DNA of 64,000 nt from CAKOTZ01 sp964489885 (GCA_964489885.1 CAZAZX010000002.1:61291-125290); one strand, 5' to 3'; shown: positions 36,417-46,255, numbered from the stretch's first letter. Notes: generated by a model not told the origin, from the letters alone. Translations and numbers: made by a program.

Positions 36417-37013
36417 GTGAAAAAAATATATATTATTTCAATTATTTCTTTAATTTTTACATTAATTATTATACTAGCTTTATATTTTACAAGTGTTTAT
36501 AAAACCAATAATAACAATATAGAATTAGCTAAAAATAATAATGAGAACATATTAAAAAATAACGAAATTGAAACACAAAAATACACAGATTCTGTAGAAA
36601 CTGTGGAAATTGATAAGAAAATTTCACCAGATTGTACCTTAATTATTAAAAAATATTATAAAAAATGTGGACATACTACAAAGGATTATGCCACAATACC
36701 AGAAGAATTAGTTAATAAATCAGAAGAGGATGTAAAAAATATATATAAAGATTGGAAAGTCATTGGATTTTCTCAAAATGAAATAGTTCTATATAAAGAA
36801 GTTGATGGCATTTGTAATGAGCATTATTTATTAAAAGAAATAGATAATGTCATTGGAGTATATATTTTAGATGAAAATGACAATGAAACTTTACAAGAGA
36901 GAACAGGAATATCTACTAAATATTTACCACAAGAAGATATTGAAAAAATTAAGGAAGGCATAAAGGTTATTGGAAAAGAAGAATTAAATAGTACTTTAGA
37001 AGATTATGAATAG
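36417..37013 (+). CDS. BofC C-terminal domain-like membrane protein
   Basis: A 198-aa protein with one N-terminal membrane anchor (residues 5-24), a short Asn-rich linker and an extracytoplasmic domain. The pattern CGHTT ... LVNKSEEDVKNIYKDW ... GFSQNEIVLYKE ... CNEHYLLKE ... GVYILD resembles the C-terminal domain of BofC, which in Bacillus restrains the SpoIVB protease during forespore signalling. Two cysteines could form a disulfide. GTG start after GGAAAGATG. The domain is also found in clostridia outside the canonical bofC context, so a sporulation role is inference. Confidence 0.6.
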   Translation: MKKIYIISIISLIFTLIIILALYFTSVYKTNNNNIELAKNNNENILKNNEIETQKYTDSVETVEIDKKISPDCTLIIKKYYKKCGHTTKDYATIPEELVNKSEEDVKNIYKDWKVIGFSQNEIVLYKEVDGICNEHYLLKEIDNVIGVYILDENDNETLQERTGISTKYLPQEDIEKIKEGIKVIGKEELNSTLEDYE

Positions 37014-37021
37014 AAATTATT

Positions 37022-37045
37022 GAGGCGGACGATAACCGCCTTTTT
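37022..37045 (+). terminator. Terminator of the BofC-like gene
   Basis: GGCGG/CCGCC stem and T-run. Confidence 0.75.
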
Positions 37046-37053
37046 AGCTATAT

Positions 37054-37086
37054 AAAAAAGAGATATGCTATTGATGAACATATCTC
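37054..37086 (-). terminator. Terminator of the pgsA-clp operon
   Basis: GAGATATG/CATATCTC stem, followed on the minus strand by six T. Confidence 0.7.
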
Positions 37087-37127
37087 AGTATAAATTTTAT
37101 TGTAAAACAGATTTTTCTAACATTCAA

Positions 37128-37670
37128 TTATTTGCTTTTAATTTCTTTCCTGTATTCTGCAAATATTTTGTAATACATAATAAGAGAGTAAAATGCAAAA
37201 ATAACAGCAATGTAATATAAGTATAAGTCAATAGAAAAATCAAGTCCGATTTGTTTTTTTATCATTGATAAAAAAATTGCTAAATATATCAATACAGTAG
37301 TAATTTTCCCATACCACTTACTTGGAATTGCAATTGTTTGCTTTTCAAAAAGAAATGATGCACCAGATATCATTAATATTTCTTTTAGGAGTAATACAAG
37401 TAAAATCCATAGTGGAATTAAATTTTTAATTACTAAAACTAACAGTGTTGCAATTTGAGTAAATTTATCAGCAAGAGGATCCACAAGAGTTCCAAAAGTT
37501 GTAACAAAATTATATTTTCTTGCTATATATCCATCTAGAACATCTGTTGCTCCTGATAATATTAAAAAAATTACTGCCAAAATATAATTATTTTTTAATA
37601 CAAAATAAAATATTATTGGTATTAGTATAAAGCGAAAAATTGTTAGAATATTTGGAATATGTTTAAGCAT
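37128..37670 (-). CDS. pgsA: CDP-diacylglycerol-glycerol-3-phosphate 3-phosphatidyltransferase
   Basis: A 180-aa polytopic CDP-alcohol phosphatidyltransferase making phosphatidylglycerol phosphate. It has the full family signature D-G-x2-A-R-x8-G-x3-D-x3-D, seen as DGYIAR, then G and the aspartates in TLVDPLADK, at about residues 44-67, and the N-terminal PNILTIFRFILIPI typical of PgsA. The length is normal. It lies 23 bases after the Clp-family gene on the same strand, so the two are probably cotranscribed; start ATG preceded by GGAGGAT. Confidence 0.93.
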   Translation of the reverse strand: MLKHIPNILTIFRFILIPIIFYFVLKNNYILAVIFLILSGATDVLDGYIARKYNFVTTFGTLVDPLADKFTQIATLLVLVIKNLIPLWILLVLLLKEILMISGASFLFEKQTIAIPSKWYGKITTVLIYLAIFLSMIKKQIGLDFSIDLYLYYIAVIFAFYSLIMYYKIFAEYRKEIKSK

Positions 37671-37693
37671 AAAGGTTATCCTCCGTTTTAATT

Positions 37694-39985
37694 TTATTGC
37701 TCATTTGTATTTTTTGCAGAAAATTTTAGTTTATCATCTTTTAAAGAAACAGAAATAGTTTGACCATTAACAAATTCGCCTTTTAGCAATTTATCTGCAA
37801 TTTCATCTTCTATATATCTTTGTATAGCCCTTCTTAAAGGACGAGCACCATATTTTAAATCAGTTCCCTTCTTTAAGATAAATTGTTTTGCATTTGCTGA
37901 TAATTGTAAGTTGATATTTTTTTCTTTTAAAGCCTTTCTTGTGTCATCAAGCATTAAATCTACAATTTCCAATAATTCTTTTTCATTTAAAGGATTAAAT
38001 ATTACAATTTCATCTACACGATTTAAGAATTCTGGTCTAAATGTTTCTTTTAGTGAATCAGAAATTTTATATCTACTTGAATTTTCATTTCCAAAACCAA
38101 TTGTGTTTTGGTTTAAATTAGAGCCCGCATTTGAAGTCATAATTATTATTGTATTTGCAAAGTTTACTGTATTGCCTTGAGAATCAGTTAATTTTCCATC
38201 ATCTAATACTTGTAATAAAATATTAAATACATCTGGATGAGCTTTTTCAATTTCATCTAGTAAAATTATTGAATATGGTTTTCTTTTAACTTTTTCAGTT
38301 AATTGACCAGCATCATCATAACCAACATAACCTGGAGGTGAACCAATCATTTTAGAAACGGAATGACTTTCCATATATTCTGACATATCAAAACGTATAA
38401 TTGAATCTTCATTGCCAAACATTTCATAAGCTAAAGCTTTTGCAAGTGCAGTTTTTCCAACTCCTGTAGGTCCCACAAAAATGAATGAAGGTGGTCTTTT
38501 TGTACTTTGAAGGCCAATACGATTTCTTCTTATTGTTCTTGCAACAGCTGAAACGGCATCATTTTGACCAATAATTTTTCTGTGTAGGTTATCTTCTAAG
38601 TGTATCAATTTTTGTGTTTCAGCTTCTGTTATTTTTTTAACAGGTATTTTTGTAGATGATTCTATAACATCTGCTATATCAGCAATTGTAAGTTCTTGAA
38701 CTTTTAGCCTTGAATTTATTTCGTCTATTCTTGCTCTTATATTGCATTCTTTAGTTTTTAAATCGGCAGCTTTTTTATAATCTTCTATTGAATCGGTTGA
38801 AACAGCTTCTTCTTTTTCTGTTTCAATTTCAGAAAGCTCATTTTTTAAGATTTCCAACTCAGCTAAATCTTTATTATTTAGATTAATTCGAGAGCAAGCT
38901 TCATCTAATAAATCTATGGCTTTATCTGGTAAAAAACGGTCATGAATGTATTTTTCAGACATTAATACGGTTTGAGTAATAACATCATTTGATATATGCA
39001 CTTTATGGTAATCTTCATAATATTTTTTTATTCCTTTAAGAATTTCTATTGTATCTTCTACATTTGGTTCATCAATAATAACTGGTTGGAATCTTCTTTC
39101 TAGTGCAGAATCTTTTTCTATATACTTCCTGTATTCTTTTAAAGTTGTTGTTCCAATAAGCTGAATTTCTCCATTTGATAAAGCAGGTTTTAAAATGTTT
39201 GCTGCATTCATAGAGTGCTCAGCATCTCCAGCACCTATAATATTATGAATTTCATCTATAACTAGTATGATATTAATTGATGACTTGCATTCATCAATTA
39301 ATGATTTCATTCTTGCTTCAAATTGACCTCTAAATTGAGTTCCTGCAATAATTGCTGTCATATCTAGAAGGTAAACTTCTTTGTTTAAAAGCTTAGCTGG
39401 AACCTTTTTCTCAGCAATCTTAATTGCCAAACCTTGCGCAATTGCAGTTTTTCCAACACCTGGCTCTCCAATTAAACATGGGTTATTTTTAGAACGTCTA
39501 TTTAGAATTTGAATTATTCTTTGTATTTCTTTATTTCTTCCAATTACTTCATCTAGTTCACCTTTTTTTGCCTTGTTAGTAAGATTTGTGCCAAAAGTAT
39601 CTAGAAATTTTCTCTTTTTATTTTTTGATTTTTTATCTACTTTTACCTTGTTTTTGGATGATGGATTTGTGCTAGAAGCTTGATTTGTATTATCTGCTTC
39701 ATTTTCATTGTCTCCAAACATATTTGCAAAAATAGAACCTAATGAATTTGAATTTTCACTATTATTTAAGCTAGAAGAAAGATCTTCTACCAAGTGTTCA
39801 AATTGATTTGACATATTATTAATTTCATCATCAGATAAATTAGCCTGCCTTTTTAGCATTTCTAAAGGGTTGATACCTCTTTCTTTTGCACAGTTGTAGC
39901 ATAATCCCTCGACTTCAGTTTTATTATCTTTAATAGAATTAATAAATATTACTGCTGAATTTTTTTTACAAACAGAACATAACAT
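37694..39985 (-). CDS. ClpE-like AAA+ unfoldase with N-terminal zinc finger
   Basis: A 763-aa Hsp100 ATPase. The N-terminus has a four-Cys zinc finger (CSVCKK ... CYNCAK), as in ClpE/McsA, in place of the ClpC N-domain, followed by a low-complexity Asn/Ser linker. Two AAA+ modules follow: GEPGVGKTA with VIDEIH, and GPTGVGKTA with LLDEIEKAHPD. A short UVR-like coiled coil lies between them. IGFG in the second module is the ClpP-docking loop position. It would feed damaged proteins to ClpP. The start follows AAGGAG. I see no CtsR-type operator repeat upstream, though I did not search exhaustively. ClpC is the alternative name. Confidence 0.88.
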   Translation of the reverse strand: MLCSVCKKNSAVIFINSIKDNKTEVEGLCYNCAKERGINPLEMLKRQANLSDDEINNMSNQFEHLVEDLSSSLNNSENSNSLGSIFANMFGDNENEADNTNQASSTNPSSKNKVKVDKKSKNKKRKFLDTFGTNLTNKAKKGELDEVIGRNKEIQRIIQILNRRSKNNPCLIGEPGVGKTAIAQGLAIKIAEKKVPAKLLNKEVYLLDMTAIIAGTQFRGQFEARMKSLIDECKSSINIILVIDEIHNIIGAGDAEHSMNAANILKPALSNGEIQLIGTTTLKEYRKYIEKDSALERRFQPVIIDEPNVEDTIEILKGIKKYYEDYHKVHISNDVITQTVLMSEKYIHDRFLPDKAIDLLDEACSRINLNNKDLAELEILKNELSEIETEKEEAVSTDSIEDYKKAADLKTKECNIRARIDEINSRLKVQELTIADIADVIESSTKIPVKKITEAETQKLIHLEDNLHRKIIGQNDAVSAVARTIRRNRIGLQSTKRPPSFIFVGPTGVGKTALAKALAYEMFGNEDSIIRFDMSEYMESHSVSKMIGSPPGYVGYDDAGQLTEKVKRKPYSIILLDEIEKAHPDVFNILLQVLDDGKLTDSQGNTVNFANTIIIMTSNAGSNLNQNTIGFGNENSSRYKISDSLKETFRPEFLNRVDEIVIFNPLNEKELLEIVDLMLDDTRKALKEKNINLQLSANAKQFILKKGTDLKYGARPLRRAIQRYIEDEIADKLLKGEFVNGQTISVSLKDDKLKFSAKNTNEQ

Positions 39986-40107
39986 ATATAAAAACTCCTT
40001 ATTATCTAAATTCTATATTATAATATAATACCTCATATTCCGCAGATAGTCAAATTTTATTCATAATTTTTGTACAAGCAACATAAATTTTTTAAAAGAG
40101 GAGGTAA

Positions 40108-40140
40108 ATGAATTATTTAAAACAAAATAAAGTGATGTAA
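40108..40140 (+). CDS. 10-codon micro-ORF with strong Shine-Dalgarno sequence
   Basis: AGAGGAGGT is followed by ATG and nine more codons (MNYLKQNKVM). It lies between the clp start and the promoter of the 3D-domain gene, upstream of that promoter, so it is not on that mRNA. It may be fortuitous. Confidence 0.2.
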   Translation: MNYLKQNKVM

Positions 40141-40181
40141 GCCAGTAGCTATGCACGATACATTGAATTATTAAAAATAAA

Positions 40182-40210
40182 TTGACAAGATTTAAAAGAA
40201 ATAGTATAAT
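40182..40210 (+). promoter_or_regulatory. Consensus SigA promoter
   Basis: TTGACA (40182-40187), 17-bp spacer, TATAAT (40205-40210). The TTG of the -35 is also an open-frame start candidate for the downstream gene, but this promoter shows that the true start lies further down. Confidence 0.85.
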
Positions 40211-40244
40211 GAAAGCGTCACTTGAAGGAGGGATAAAACCTTAT

Positions 40245-41252
40245 ATGAGAGAAGATGAAAAAGCATCTGTTTCTACTATAAAGATAATTTGCATTACAAT
40301 AGCTTTAGTTTTATTTTCAAGTATTAGTGTTGTTATGGCAGCAAATTCTAAAGCATCTAATGTAAAAATAATTTTTCCTAATGACTATGAACTTAATATA
40401 ATAACAGTTAAAACAAAAGTTTCTGATATTTTGAAAGATAATCACATTGTATTGTTGGAAAACGAAGTTGTTACACCTGGTCGAAATGAGCAAATAGGTG
40501 ATAACAGAACAATTCAGATAACTAAAGTTGAAACTAATGTAGCAAAAGAAATAGATGAAGAAAAAACACTACAGATGAATGATATTAAAGATACTTATTC
40601 AACAGTAGTTGAAAAAATTGAAACATTAGAGGTAGAGATACCTTATGAAACAATTACAAAAGATGTTGAAGGAATTGCTGATACGGAAGAAGCAACAACT
40701 AGAATTATTCAAGAGGGAGAAAATGGATTAAAAGTTATTACTTATAAAATAACTTATAGGGACGATATTGAAGTAGATAGATTAGTTCTTGAAGAAAAGG
40801 TTGTTAAAGAGCCAGTTCAAAAGATAGTACAAGTAAACAAAAAACAAGTTTCAAGAAGTAGTATCGATAGAACAGCTACAGCAACAGTAAATACATCAGC
40901 AGTATCACTTGCTCAAAGGGTTGAAAATATGGATCCAAAGGTTGTAACTTTAAATGCATCTGCATATACTGCTTCTACCTGTGGAAAAACAGCAACAGAT
41001 AGCGGATATGGAGTTACTGCGTCTGGTAAAAAAGCACAAGCTTGGTATACAGTTGCTGCAGGAAAGGGATATGCTGTTGGAACAATAATGTATATTCCAT
41101 ATTTTGCAGATAAGCCAAATGGTGGTTGGTTTGTAGTTCAAGATAGAGGCTCTGCAATATCAAACAACAGAGTTGATGTTTATATGGATACTTACAATGA
41201 ATGTAAAATTTTTGGTAGAAAAAATTTAGAATGTTATATATATGAATTTTAA
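40245..41252 (+). CDS. YabE/RpfB-like G5 and 3D-domain wall protein
   Basis: A 335-aa exported protein. ATG 40245 follows GAAGGAGGG. After a membrane or signal segment (about 11-32) come a DUF348/YabE-type domain (VKIIFPNDYELNIITVKT), a G5 domain (about 140-210, with IPYETITK and RLVLEEKVVKEPVQKIV), and a C-terminal 3D domain from about 245, whose three aspartates sit in ATDSGYG, VQDRGSA and RVDVYMD. The 3D domain resembles MltA-type lytic transglycosylases, so it probably cleaves glycan strands during growth or spore outgrowth. It has its own promoter and terminator. Confidence 0.9.
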   Translation: MREDEKASVSTIKIICITIALVLFSSISVVMAANSKASNVKIIFPNDYELNIITVKTKVSDILKDNHIVLLENEVVTPGRNEQIGDNRTIQITKVETNVAKEIDEEKTLQMNDIKDTYSTVVEKIETLEVEIPYETITKDVEGIADTEEATTRIIQEGENGLKVITYKITYRDDIEVDRLVLEEKVVKEPVQKIVQVNKKQVSRSSIDRTATATVNTSAVSLAQRVENMDPKVVTLNASAYTASTCGKTATDSGYGVTASGKKAQAWYTVAAGKGYAVGTIMYIPYFADKPNGGWFVVQDRGSAISNNRVDVYMDTYNECKIFGRKNLECYIYEF

Positions 41253-41257
41253 TAAAA

Positions 41258-41284
41258 CAGAGGCTTTTTAAAGCCTCTGTTTTT
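41258..41284 (+). terminator. Intrinsic terminator after the 3D-domain gene
   Basis: An 11-bp stem ACAGAGGCTTT/AAAGCCTCTGT, then TTTT. Confidence 0.85.
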
Positions 41285-41313
41285 AAACGTCGTTATTTGT
41301 CGAAAAGTTTTTA

Positions 41314-41342
41314 TTGACACTAATACCAAAATATGGTAATAT
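41314..41342 (+). promoter_or_regulatory. SigA promoter for yifB/comM
   Basis: TTGACA (41314-41319), 17-bp spacer, TAATAT (41337-41342). Confidence 0.75.
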
Positions 41343-41418
41343 AGTTTAAATTTTAATTCAAAAAGTTTTTAATCTTAGTTTAATTTCCATAGAATTTAAA
41401 AATTCATAAGGAGGAAAA

Positions 41419-42946
41419 GTGTTAGCAAATGTTAAGAGCATGGCACTTCATGGGCTTGATGGATATTTGATTCAAGTTGAAGTAGATGTTTCTGGAGGAT
41501 TGCCAGCATGGGATATTGTTCGGATTGGCAGACATTGCTATTAAAGAATCAAAAGAACGTATTAGAGCAGCAATAAAAAATACAGATATAAAATTTCCTA
41601 GTAGAAAAATTATTGTAAATCTTGCACCAGCAGACATCAAAAAAGGTGGTACTTTTTTAGATCTTCCAATTGCAATAGGAATATTAGTCGCAACAGAAAA
41701 TATAGAAAATAATGATTTAGAAAGTACAATATTTATAGGTGAATTGGCATTGGATGGAAAAGTTCATCATGTTAATGGAGTTTTACCAATGTGTATTGAA
41801 GCTAAAAAACTTGGTATTAAAAGAATTATTCTGCCAAGAGAAAATGCTAAAGAAGCTTCTATTGTACAAGGCTTAGATATAATTCCCGTTGAGAGTTTAA
41901 AACAAACAATTGATTTCTTAAATAATTGTGAAGATATTAAACCAATAGAAACTACAATGCAAGATTTATCACAATCTAACAATTATAATCTAGATTTTTC
42001 AGAAGTAAAGGGTCAAGAAAATATCAAAAGAGCATTAGAAGTTGCTGCAGCTGGAGGACATAATTGTTTATTAATAGGTAGTCCAGGTTCTGGAAAAACA
42101 ATGATGGCAAAAAGGCTTCCATCAATATTACCAGATTTAAGCTTTGAAGAAGCTTTAGAAATAACTAAAATTCATAGTATCGCGGGAAAAATTAAAGATA
42201 AGGGCTTGATTACAGAAAGGCCTTTTAGGAATCCTCATCATACAGTGTCTGCAGTTTCATTAGTTGGTGGGGGAAGTATACCTAAACCTGGTGAAATTAG
42301 TTTGGCTCACTGTGGGGTTTTGTTTTTAGATGAATTGCCAGAATTCAATAAAAAGACTTTAGAAGTTTTAAGAGGACCATTAGAGGATAGAAAAATAACA
42401 ATTAGTAGAGTAAATGCAAGCTTAACATATCCTTGTAATTTTATGTTGGTAGCAAGTATGAATCCATGCTGTTGCGGTTATTATGGCTCTTTAGATAAAG
42501 AGTGTACCTGTACACCAAATTCTATAAAAAGATATATGAGCAGAATTAGTGGACCATTATTAGATAGAATGGATATTCATATAGAAGTCTCATCAGTTAA
42601 ATATCAAAAATTAAGTAGCAAAGAGAAGGTTGAAACATCTTTTGAAATAAGAAAAAGAGTAAATAAAGCGAGAAAAATTCAATATAATAGATATAAAAAT
42701 TATGGAATTTACTCAAATGCAGAATTAACACCAAAACTTATAGAAAAATATTGCAATCTCGATGATAAAAGTATAAAAATTTTAGAAGATGCATTTAAAA
42801 AATTGGGATTAAGTGCTAGAGCTCATAGTAGAATTTTAAAGGTTGCCAGAACTATTGCAGATTTAGAAGAGTCGGAAAATATACAAGTTAGTCATTTAGT
42901 TGAAGCAATTCAATACAGAACATTAGATAGAAAATTTTTTAATTAA
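41419..42946 (+). CDS. yifB: YifB/ComM-family Mg-chelatase-like AAA+ ATPase (needs +1 shift at CGG)
   Basis: A 508-aa protein, exactly the family length after joining. GTG 41419 follows AAGGAGG; the first 34 codons give SMALHGLDGYLIQVEV and GGLPAWDIV, then CGG at 41521. Skipping the C gives DIVGLADIAIKESKERIRAAI, the family's invariant N-terminal stretch. Next come an AAA+ domain with GSPGSGKTM, LFLDELPEF and a Cys-rich insert (MNPCCCGYYG), and a C-terminal helical domain. ComM in other bacteria is a branch-migration helicase that helps integrate transforming DNA, which fits dprA next door and comEC nearby. Confidence 0.9.
41521..41523 (+). other. CGG +1 frameshift site 7 (yifB)
   Basis: The context is GTT CGG ATT GGC AGA. 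Skipping the C reads GTT GGA TTG GCA GAC, giving the invariant IVGL. Confidence 0.9.
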
Positions 42947-43019
42947 ATTATGTTGTATTATATACCGAATTTACTAATTATATTAATGTAGATAAACTGA
43001 TAACAAGGAGGAATTTTAT

Positions 43020-43880
43020 ATTAAAATAATCAATTTAGAAGATGATGAATATCCAGAGTTATTAGCTAAAATAGCAAATCCTCCTAAAGCATTATATGCA
43101 TTAGGAAATATAAATTTACTTAAGGGTAAAAATTTTGCTATAATTGGTTCTAGAAAGTGCACTGAGTATGGCGAAAGACAAGCTAAAAAATTTTCTAAAG
43201 CTTTAACTTTAGGAGGTTTAAATATCGTAAGTGGTATGGCAATTGGAATTGACTCTGCAGCTCATAAATCTTGCTTAAATGCAAATGGAAAAACTATAGC
43301 TGTTCTAGGTGGTGGATTTAACAATATTTACCCTAAAGAAAATATAAGGCTGTTTAATAATATTTTAGAACGTGATGGATTAGTTATTAGCGAATATTCC
43401 CCAAATGAGAAAGTAAAATATGGTAATTTCCCGGCAAGAAATAGGATAATTAGTGGATTAAGTATAGGGATTTTAGTAGTAGAGGCTGCTTTTAGAAGCG
43501 GTACAAGTATTACTGCTAGATTTGCCTTTGAACAAAAAAGAGATATTTTTTGTATACCAAGTAGCATCGAAAGTAATAAAGGTGTTGGAACTGCTAGATT
43601 GATACAAAATGGGGCAAAACTTGTGACAACCCCAAATGATATATTAGAAAAATATTCTTTAAACACGTTAGATGAATTTATTGTTGAAAATCCTATAAAA
43701 AAGTTACCTCCAATTTATGCGGATACATATAGTTGTATAGATAAAAACGGCAGTAATATTAATATTATTGCAAAAAAAGTTGGCAAACCAATACAGGTGG
43801 TTAGTCAAGAATTGTTTATGCTTGAACTTGAAGGCTATGTTGAAAAGCATCCAGGTGGATTTTATGTACAAATATCATGA
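43020..43880 (+). CDS. dprA: DNA processing protein DprA, apparent ATT start
   Basis: A 286-aa DprA/Smf protein that loads RecA on incoming single-stranded DNA. The Rossmann-like core has AIIGSRKCTEYG, SGMAIGIDSAAHK, AVLGGGFNNIYP, NFPARNRIISGLS and SGTSITARFAFEQ; a C-terminal winged helix follows (NIIAKKVGKPIQVVSQEL). The sequence is typical from IKIINLEDDEYPELL onward, yet no ATG, GTG or TTG lies at that point. An AAGGAGG sequence sits 8 bases before ATT at 43020, which appears to be the start codon. It overlaps yraN by 17 bases. It contains four out-of-frame CGGs and no in-frame one. Confidence 0.9.
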   Translation: MKIINLEDDEYPELLAKIANPPKALYALGNINLLKGKNFAIIGSRKCTEYGERQAKKFSKALTLGGLNIVSGMAIGIDSAAHKSCLNANGKTIAVLGGGFNNIYPKENIRLFNNILERDGLVISEYSPNEKVKYGNFPARNRIISGLSIGILVVEAAFRSGTSITARFAFEQKRDIFCIPSSIESNKGVGTARLIQNGAKLVTTPNDILEKYSLNTLDEFIVENPIKKLPPIYADTYSCIDKNGSNINIIAKKVGKPIQVVSQELFMLELEGYVEKHPGGFYVQIS

Positions 43881-44217
43881 ACTTGGGAAAAAAGGAGAGG
43901 AATTGACTTGTTTTTATCTTGAAAGTTTAGGGTATAGAATTTTAAAAAGAAATTTTAGATATATAAATGGTGAAATAGATATTATTGCTGAAGATAATGA
44001 CGAGCTTGTTTTTATTGAAGTCAAAACAAGAAGTAATAATAGATATGGAGAGCCTTCCGAAAGTATAACAAAAATTAAGAAAAAGCATCTATATAGAACA
44101 GCACAATTATATTTGAAAATTAATTGTATGGAAGGAAGATATACAAGATTTGATGTTGTTGAAATATATTTTTATCACAAAAGATATTATATTCATCACA
44201 TAAAGCAAATAATGTAA
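43864..44217 (+). CDS. yraN: YraN/UPF0102-family putative endonuclease
   Basis: A 117-aa protein of the YraN family (restriction-endonuclease-like fold). It starts at ATG 43864 inside the last codons of dprA (MYKYHELGKKGEELTCFYL), with the family pattern GEELAxxYLxxxGYxIL; the PD-(D/E)xK-like residues are in EIDIIAEDNDELVFIEVKTR. Biochemical role unsettled in the family; it commonly sits beside dprA or rnhB. Translation is probably coupled to dprA. Confidence 0.88.
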   Translation: MYKYHELGKKGEELTCFYLESLGYRILKRNFRYINGEIDIIAEDNDELVFIEVKTRSNNRYGEPSESITKIKKKHLYRTAQLYLKINCMEGRYTRFDVVEIYFYHKRYYIHHIKQIM

Positions 44218-44306
44218 CAAAAATATCATACAATGCCCTTGTATTGTAAGACTTCATCTTTACAAAATAAGCACAATAAAGTATAATTAATATAAGGTGA
44301 AGAAGG

Positions 44307-45062
44307 ATGAAATTAGTATCATGGAATGTTAATGGCTTAAGAGCTATATGGAAAAAAGATTTTGAAAAAATTTTTAAAGCAATAAATGCAGATATTTTTT
44401 GTATACAGGAAACAAAAATGCAAGAAGGTCAATTAGATATTAGTTTTAAAGGCTATTTTCAATATTTTAATAGTGCTGTTAGAAAGGGATATTCTGGTAC
44501 AGCTATTTTTACAAAAAAAGAGCCTATTAATGTTGTATATGGAATTGGAATAGAAGAGCATGATCAAGAAGGAAGAGTTATCACTTTAGAATATGATAAT
44601 TTTTATATGGTAACTGTATATACTCCAAATTCAAAAAGTGAACTAGAACGTTTGGAATACAGACAAATATGGGAAGATGAATTTAGAAAATATCTTAATA
44701 ATTTAGATAAGATTAAACCTGTAATTATGTGTGGTGATTTAAATGTTGCACATGAGGAAATTGACTTAAAAAACCCAAAAACAAATAGACAAAATGCTGG
44801 ATTTACAGATGAAGAAAGGGGAAAATTTACAGAACTTTTAAATGCTGGATTTGTTGATACATTCCGTTATTTATATCCTACTAAAGAAAATGCATATTCT
44901 TGGTGGTCTTATAGAATGAGAGCAAGAGAAAAGAATGTTGGATGGAGAATTGATTATTTTGTAGTTTCAGATAGATTAAAAGATAAAATAATTGATGCGA
45001 AAATATTAGACCAGATTATGGGCAGTGATCATTGCCCTGTGGAATTAGATATAGAAATGTAA
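44307..45062 (+). CDS. xth: Exodeoxyribonuclease III / AP endonuclease
   Basis: A 251-aa ExoIII-family nuclease acting in base-excision repair. The motifs are complete: SWNVNGLRA at the N-terminus, CIQETKMQ (metal-binding Glu), YTPNS, CGDLNVAHEEIDL (Asp and Asn), GFVDTFR, SWWSYRMRAREKNVGWRIDYF and the terminal GSDHCPV with the catalytic Asp-His. Full length. ATG follows AGGTGAAGAAGG with a TATAAT-like box about 20 bases further upstream, so it likely starts a transcript. Confidence 0.95.
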   Translation: MKLVSWNVNGLRAIWKKDFEKIFKAINADIFCIQETKMQEGQLDISFKGYFQYFNSAVRKGYSGTAIFTKKEPINVVYGIGIEEHDQEGRVITLEYDNFYMVTVYTPNSKSELERLEYRQIWEDEFRKYLNNLDKIKPVIMCGDLNVAHEEIDLKNPKTNRQNAGFTDEERGKFTELLNAGFVDTFRYLYPTKENAYSWWSYRMRAREKNVGWRIDYFVVSDRLKDKIIDAKILDQIMGSDHCPVELDIEM

Positions 45063-45082
45063 TTTTGAAAGGAATGGAAAAA

Positions 45083-46255
45083 ATGGAAAAAAAGAAGTGG
45101 AAAGAATGGGTGTATTGGTTTAGTTTAGTGCTTGTTCTTATTATAATATATAAAATGCTTGATAGTTTTTCTGCATTTATGGATGGTTTAAAAAGTGCTA
45201 TCAATGTGTTAATGCCATTTATTTTTGCAATTTTGATTGCATATATATTATATATACCTGCAAGAAAGATGGAAAACTTATACAAAAAAGCGCCTATAAA
45301 ATTTATTCAAAATAAGGCAAGAGGTTTTTCAGTTTTAAGTATATATATTATTTTATTTGTAATTATATTTGCTGTTGCAAAATATGTTGTGCCTAATATT
45401 ACAAATAGTATAAAGGAATTAATTACTAATATACCTGGATATTTTAATAGTGCAATTAATTACTTAAATAATGTTCCTGATAACTCAGTGCTTGCAAGGA
45501 TTGATTTAAGCAGAGTTACTGAATGGCTAAAATCTATAAATTTATCTAATATTGTAAATTCACAAAATATATCTGGAATGGCCACAAAAGGTATAATCAG
45601 TGCAACCAGCTTTATATTTAATTCTTTTGTTGCATTAATTGTTTCAATTTATATTTTACTTGAAAGAAAACAAATATTAGAATTTTTAAAAAGTTTGGCA
45701 GGTGCAGTATTTAAAACAGAAACTTATGCAAGAGTTGGAAGATATTTTTCAAAAACAAATGAAATATTTTATAAATTTATTTCAAGTCAAGTATTAGATG
45801 CTGTTGTTGTTGGAATATTAATGTCAATTGCTTTAACTATAATGAAAGTTAAATATGGAATTTTATTAGGATTTATGATAGGACTTTTAAATATTATCCC
45901 ATATTTTGGAGCAATAATAGGTGTTATTGTTGCTGTACTTATTACTATTTTTACAGGGGGAATTGGACAAGCATTGGCATTGGCAATTATAGCTATAATT
46001 TTACAACAAATAGATGCTAATATAATAAATCCAAAAATAGTAGGTAATTCATTACAATTAAGCCCTATTTTAATTATCTTTGCAGTAACTGTTGGTGGAG
46101 CATATTTTGGTTTCCTTGGTATGCTATTAGCAGTACCTATAATTGCAATTATTAAATTACTAGTTTTAGATTATATAAGATACCGTAAATTAAAGGCTAT
46201 AAAAAAAGAAAGAAAAGAAAGAGAGAAAGCTAGAAATAAAGAGCAAACTTTTTAA
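45083..46255 (+). CDS. AI-2E/UPF0118-family transporter
   Basis: A 390-aa polytopic membrane protein of the AI-2E (TqsA/PerM) family with about seven to eight helices. The diagnostic C-terminal part has KYGILLGFMIGLLNIIPYFG and NPKIVGNSLQLSPILII, and the Lys/Glu/Arg-rich tail is cytoplasmic. Members export small molecules or exchange ions, and the substrate here cannot be told. Several in-frame starts exist; ATG 45083 has the best spacing from GAAAGGA. It begins 20 bases after xth. Confidence 0.88.
   Translation: MEKKKWKEWVYWFSLVLVLIIIYKMLDSFSAFMDGLKSAINVLMPFIFAILIAYILYIPARKMENLYKKAPIKFIQNKARGFSVLSIYIILFVIIFAVAKYVVPNITNSIKELITNIPGYFNSAINYLNNVPDNSVLARIDLSRVTEWLKSINLSNIVNSQNISGMATKGIISATSFIFNSFVALIVSIYILLERKQILEFLKSLAGAVFKTETYARVGRYFSKTNEIFYKFISSQVLDAVVVGILMSIALTIMKVKYGILLGFMIGLLNIIPYFGAIIGVIVAVLITIFTGGIGQALALAIIAIILQQIDANIINPKIVGNSLQLSPILIIFAVTVGGAYFGFLGMLLAVPIIAIIKLLVLDYIRYRKLKAIKKERKEREKARNKEQTF

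Noticed and set aside
40182..40244. Upstream TTG start for the G5-3D protein
   Set aside because: That TTG is the -35 of a consensus promoter, and ATG 40245 has a strong AGGAGGG.
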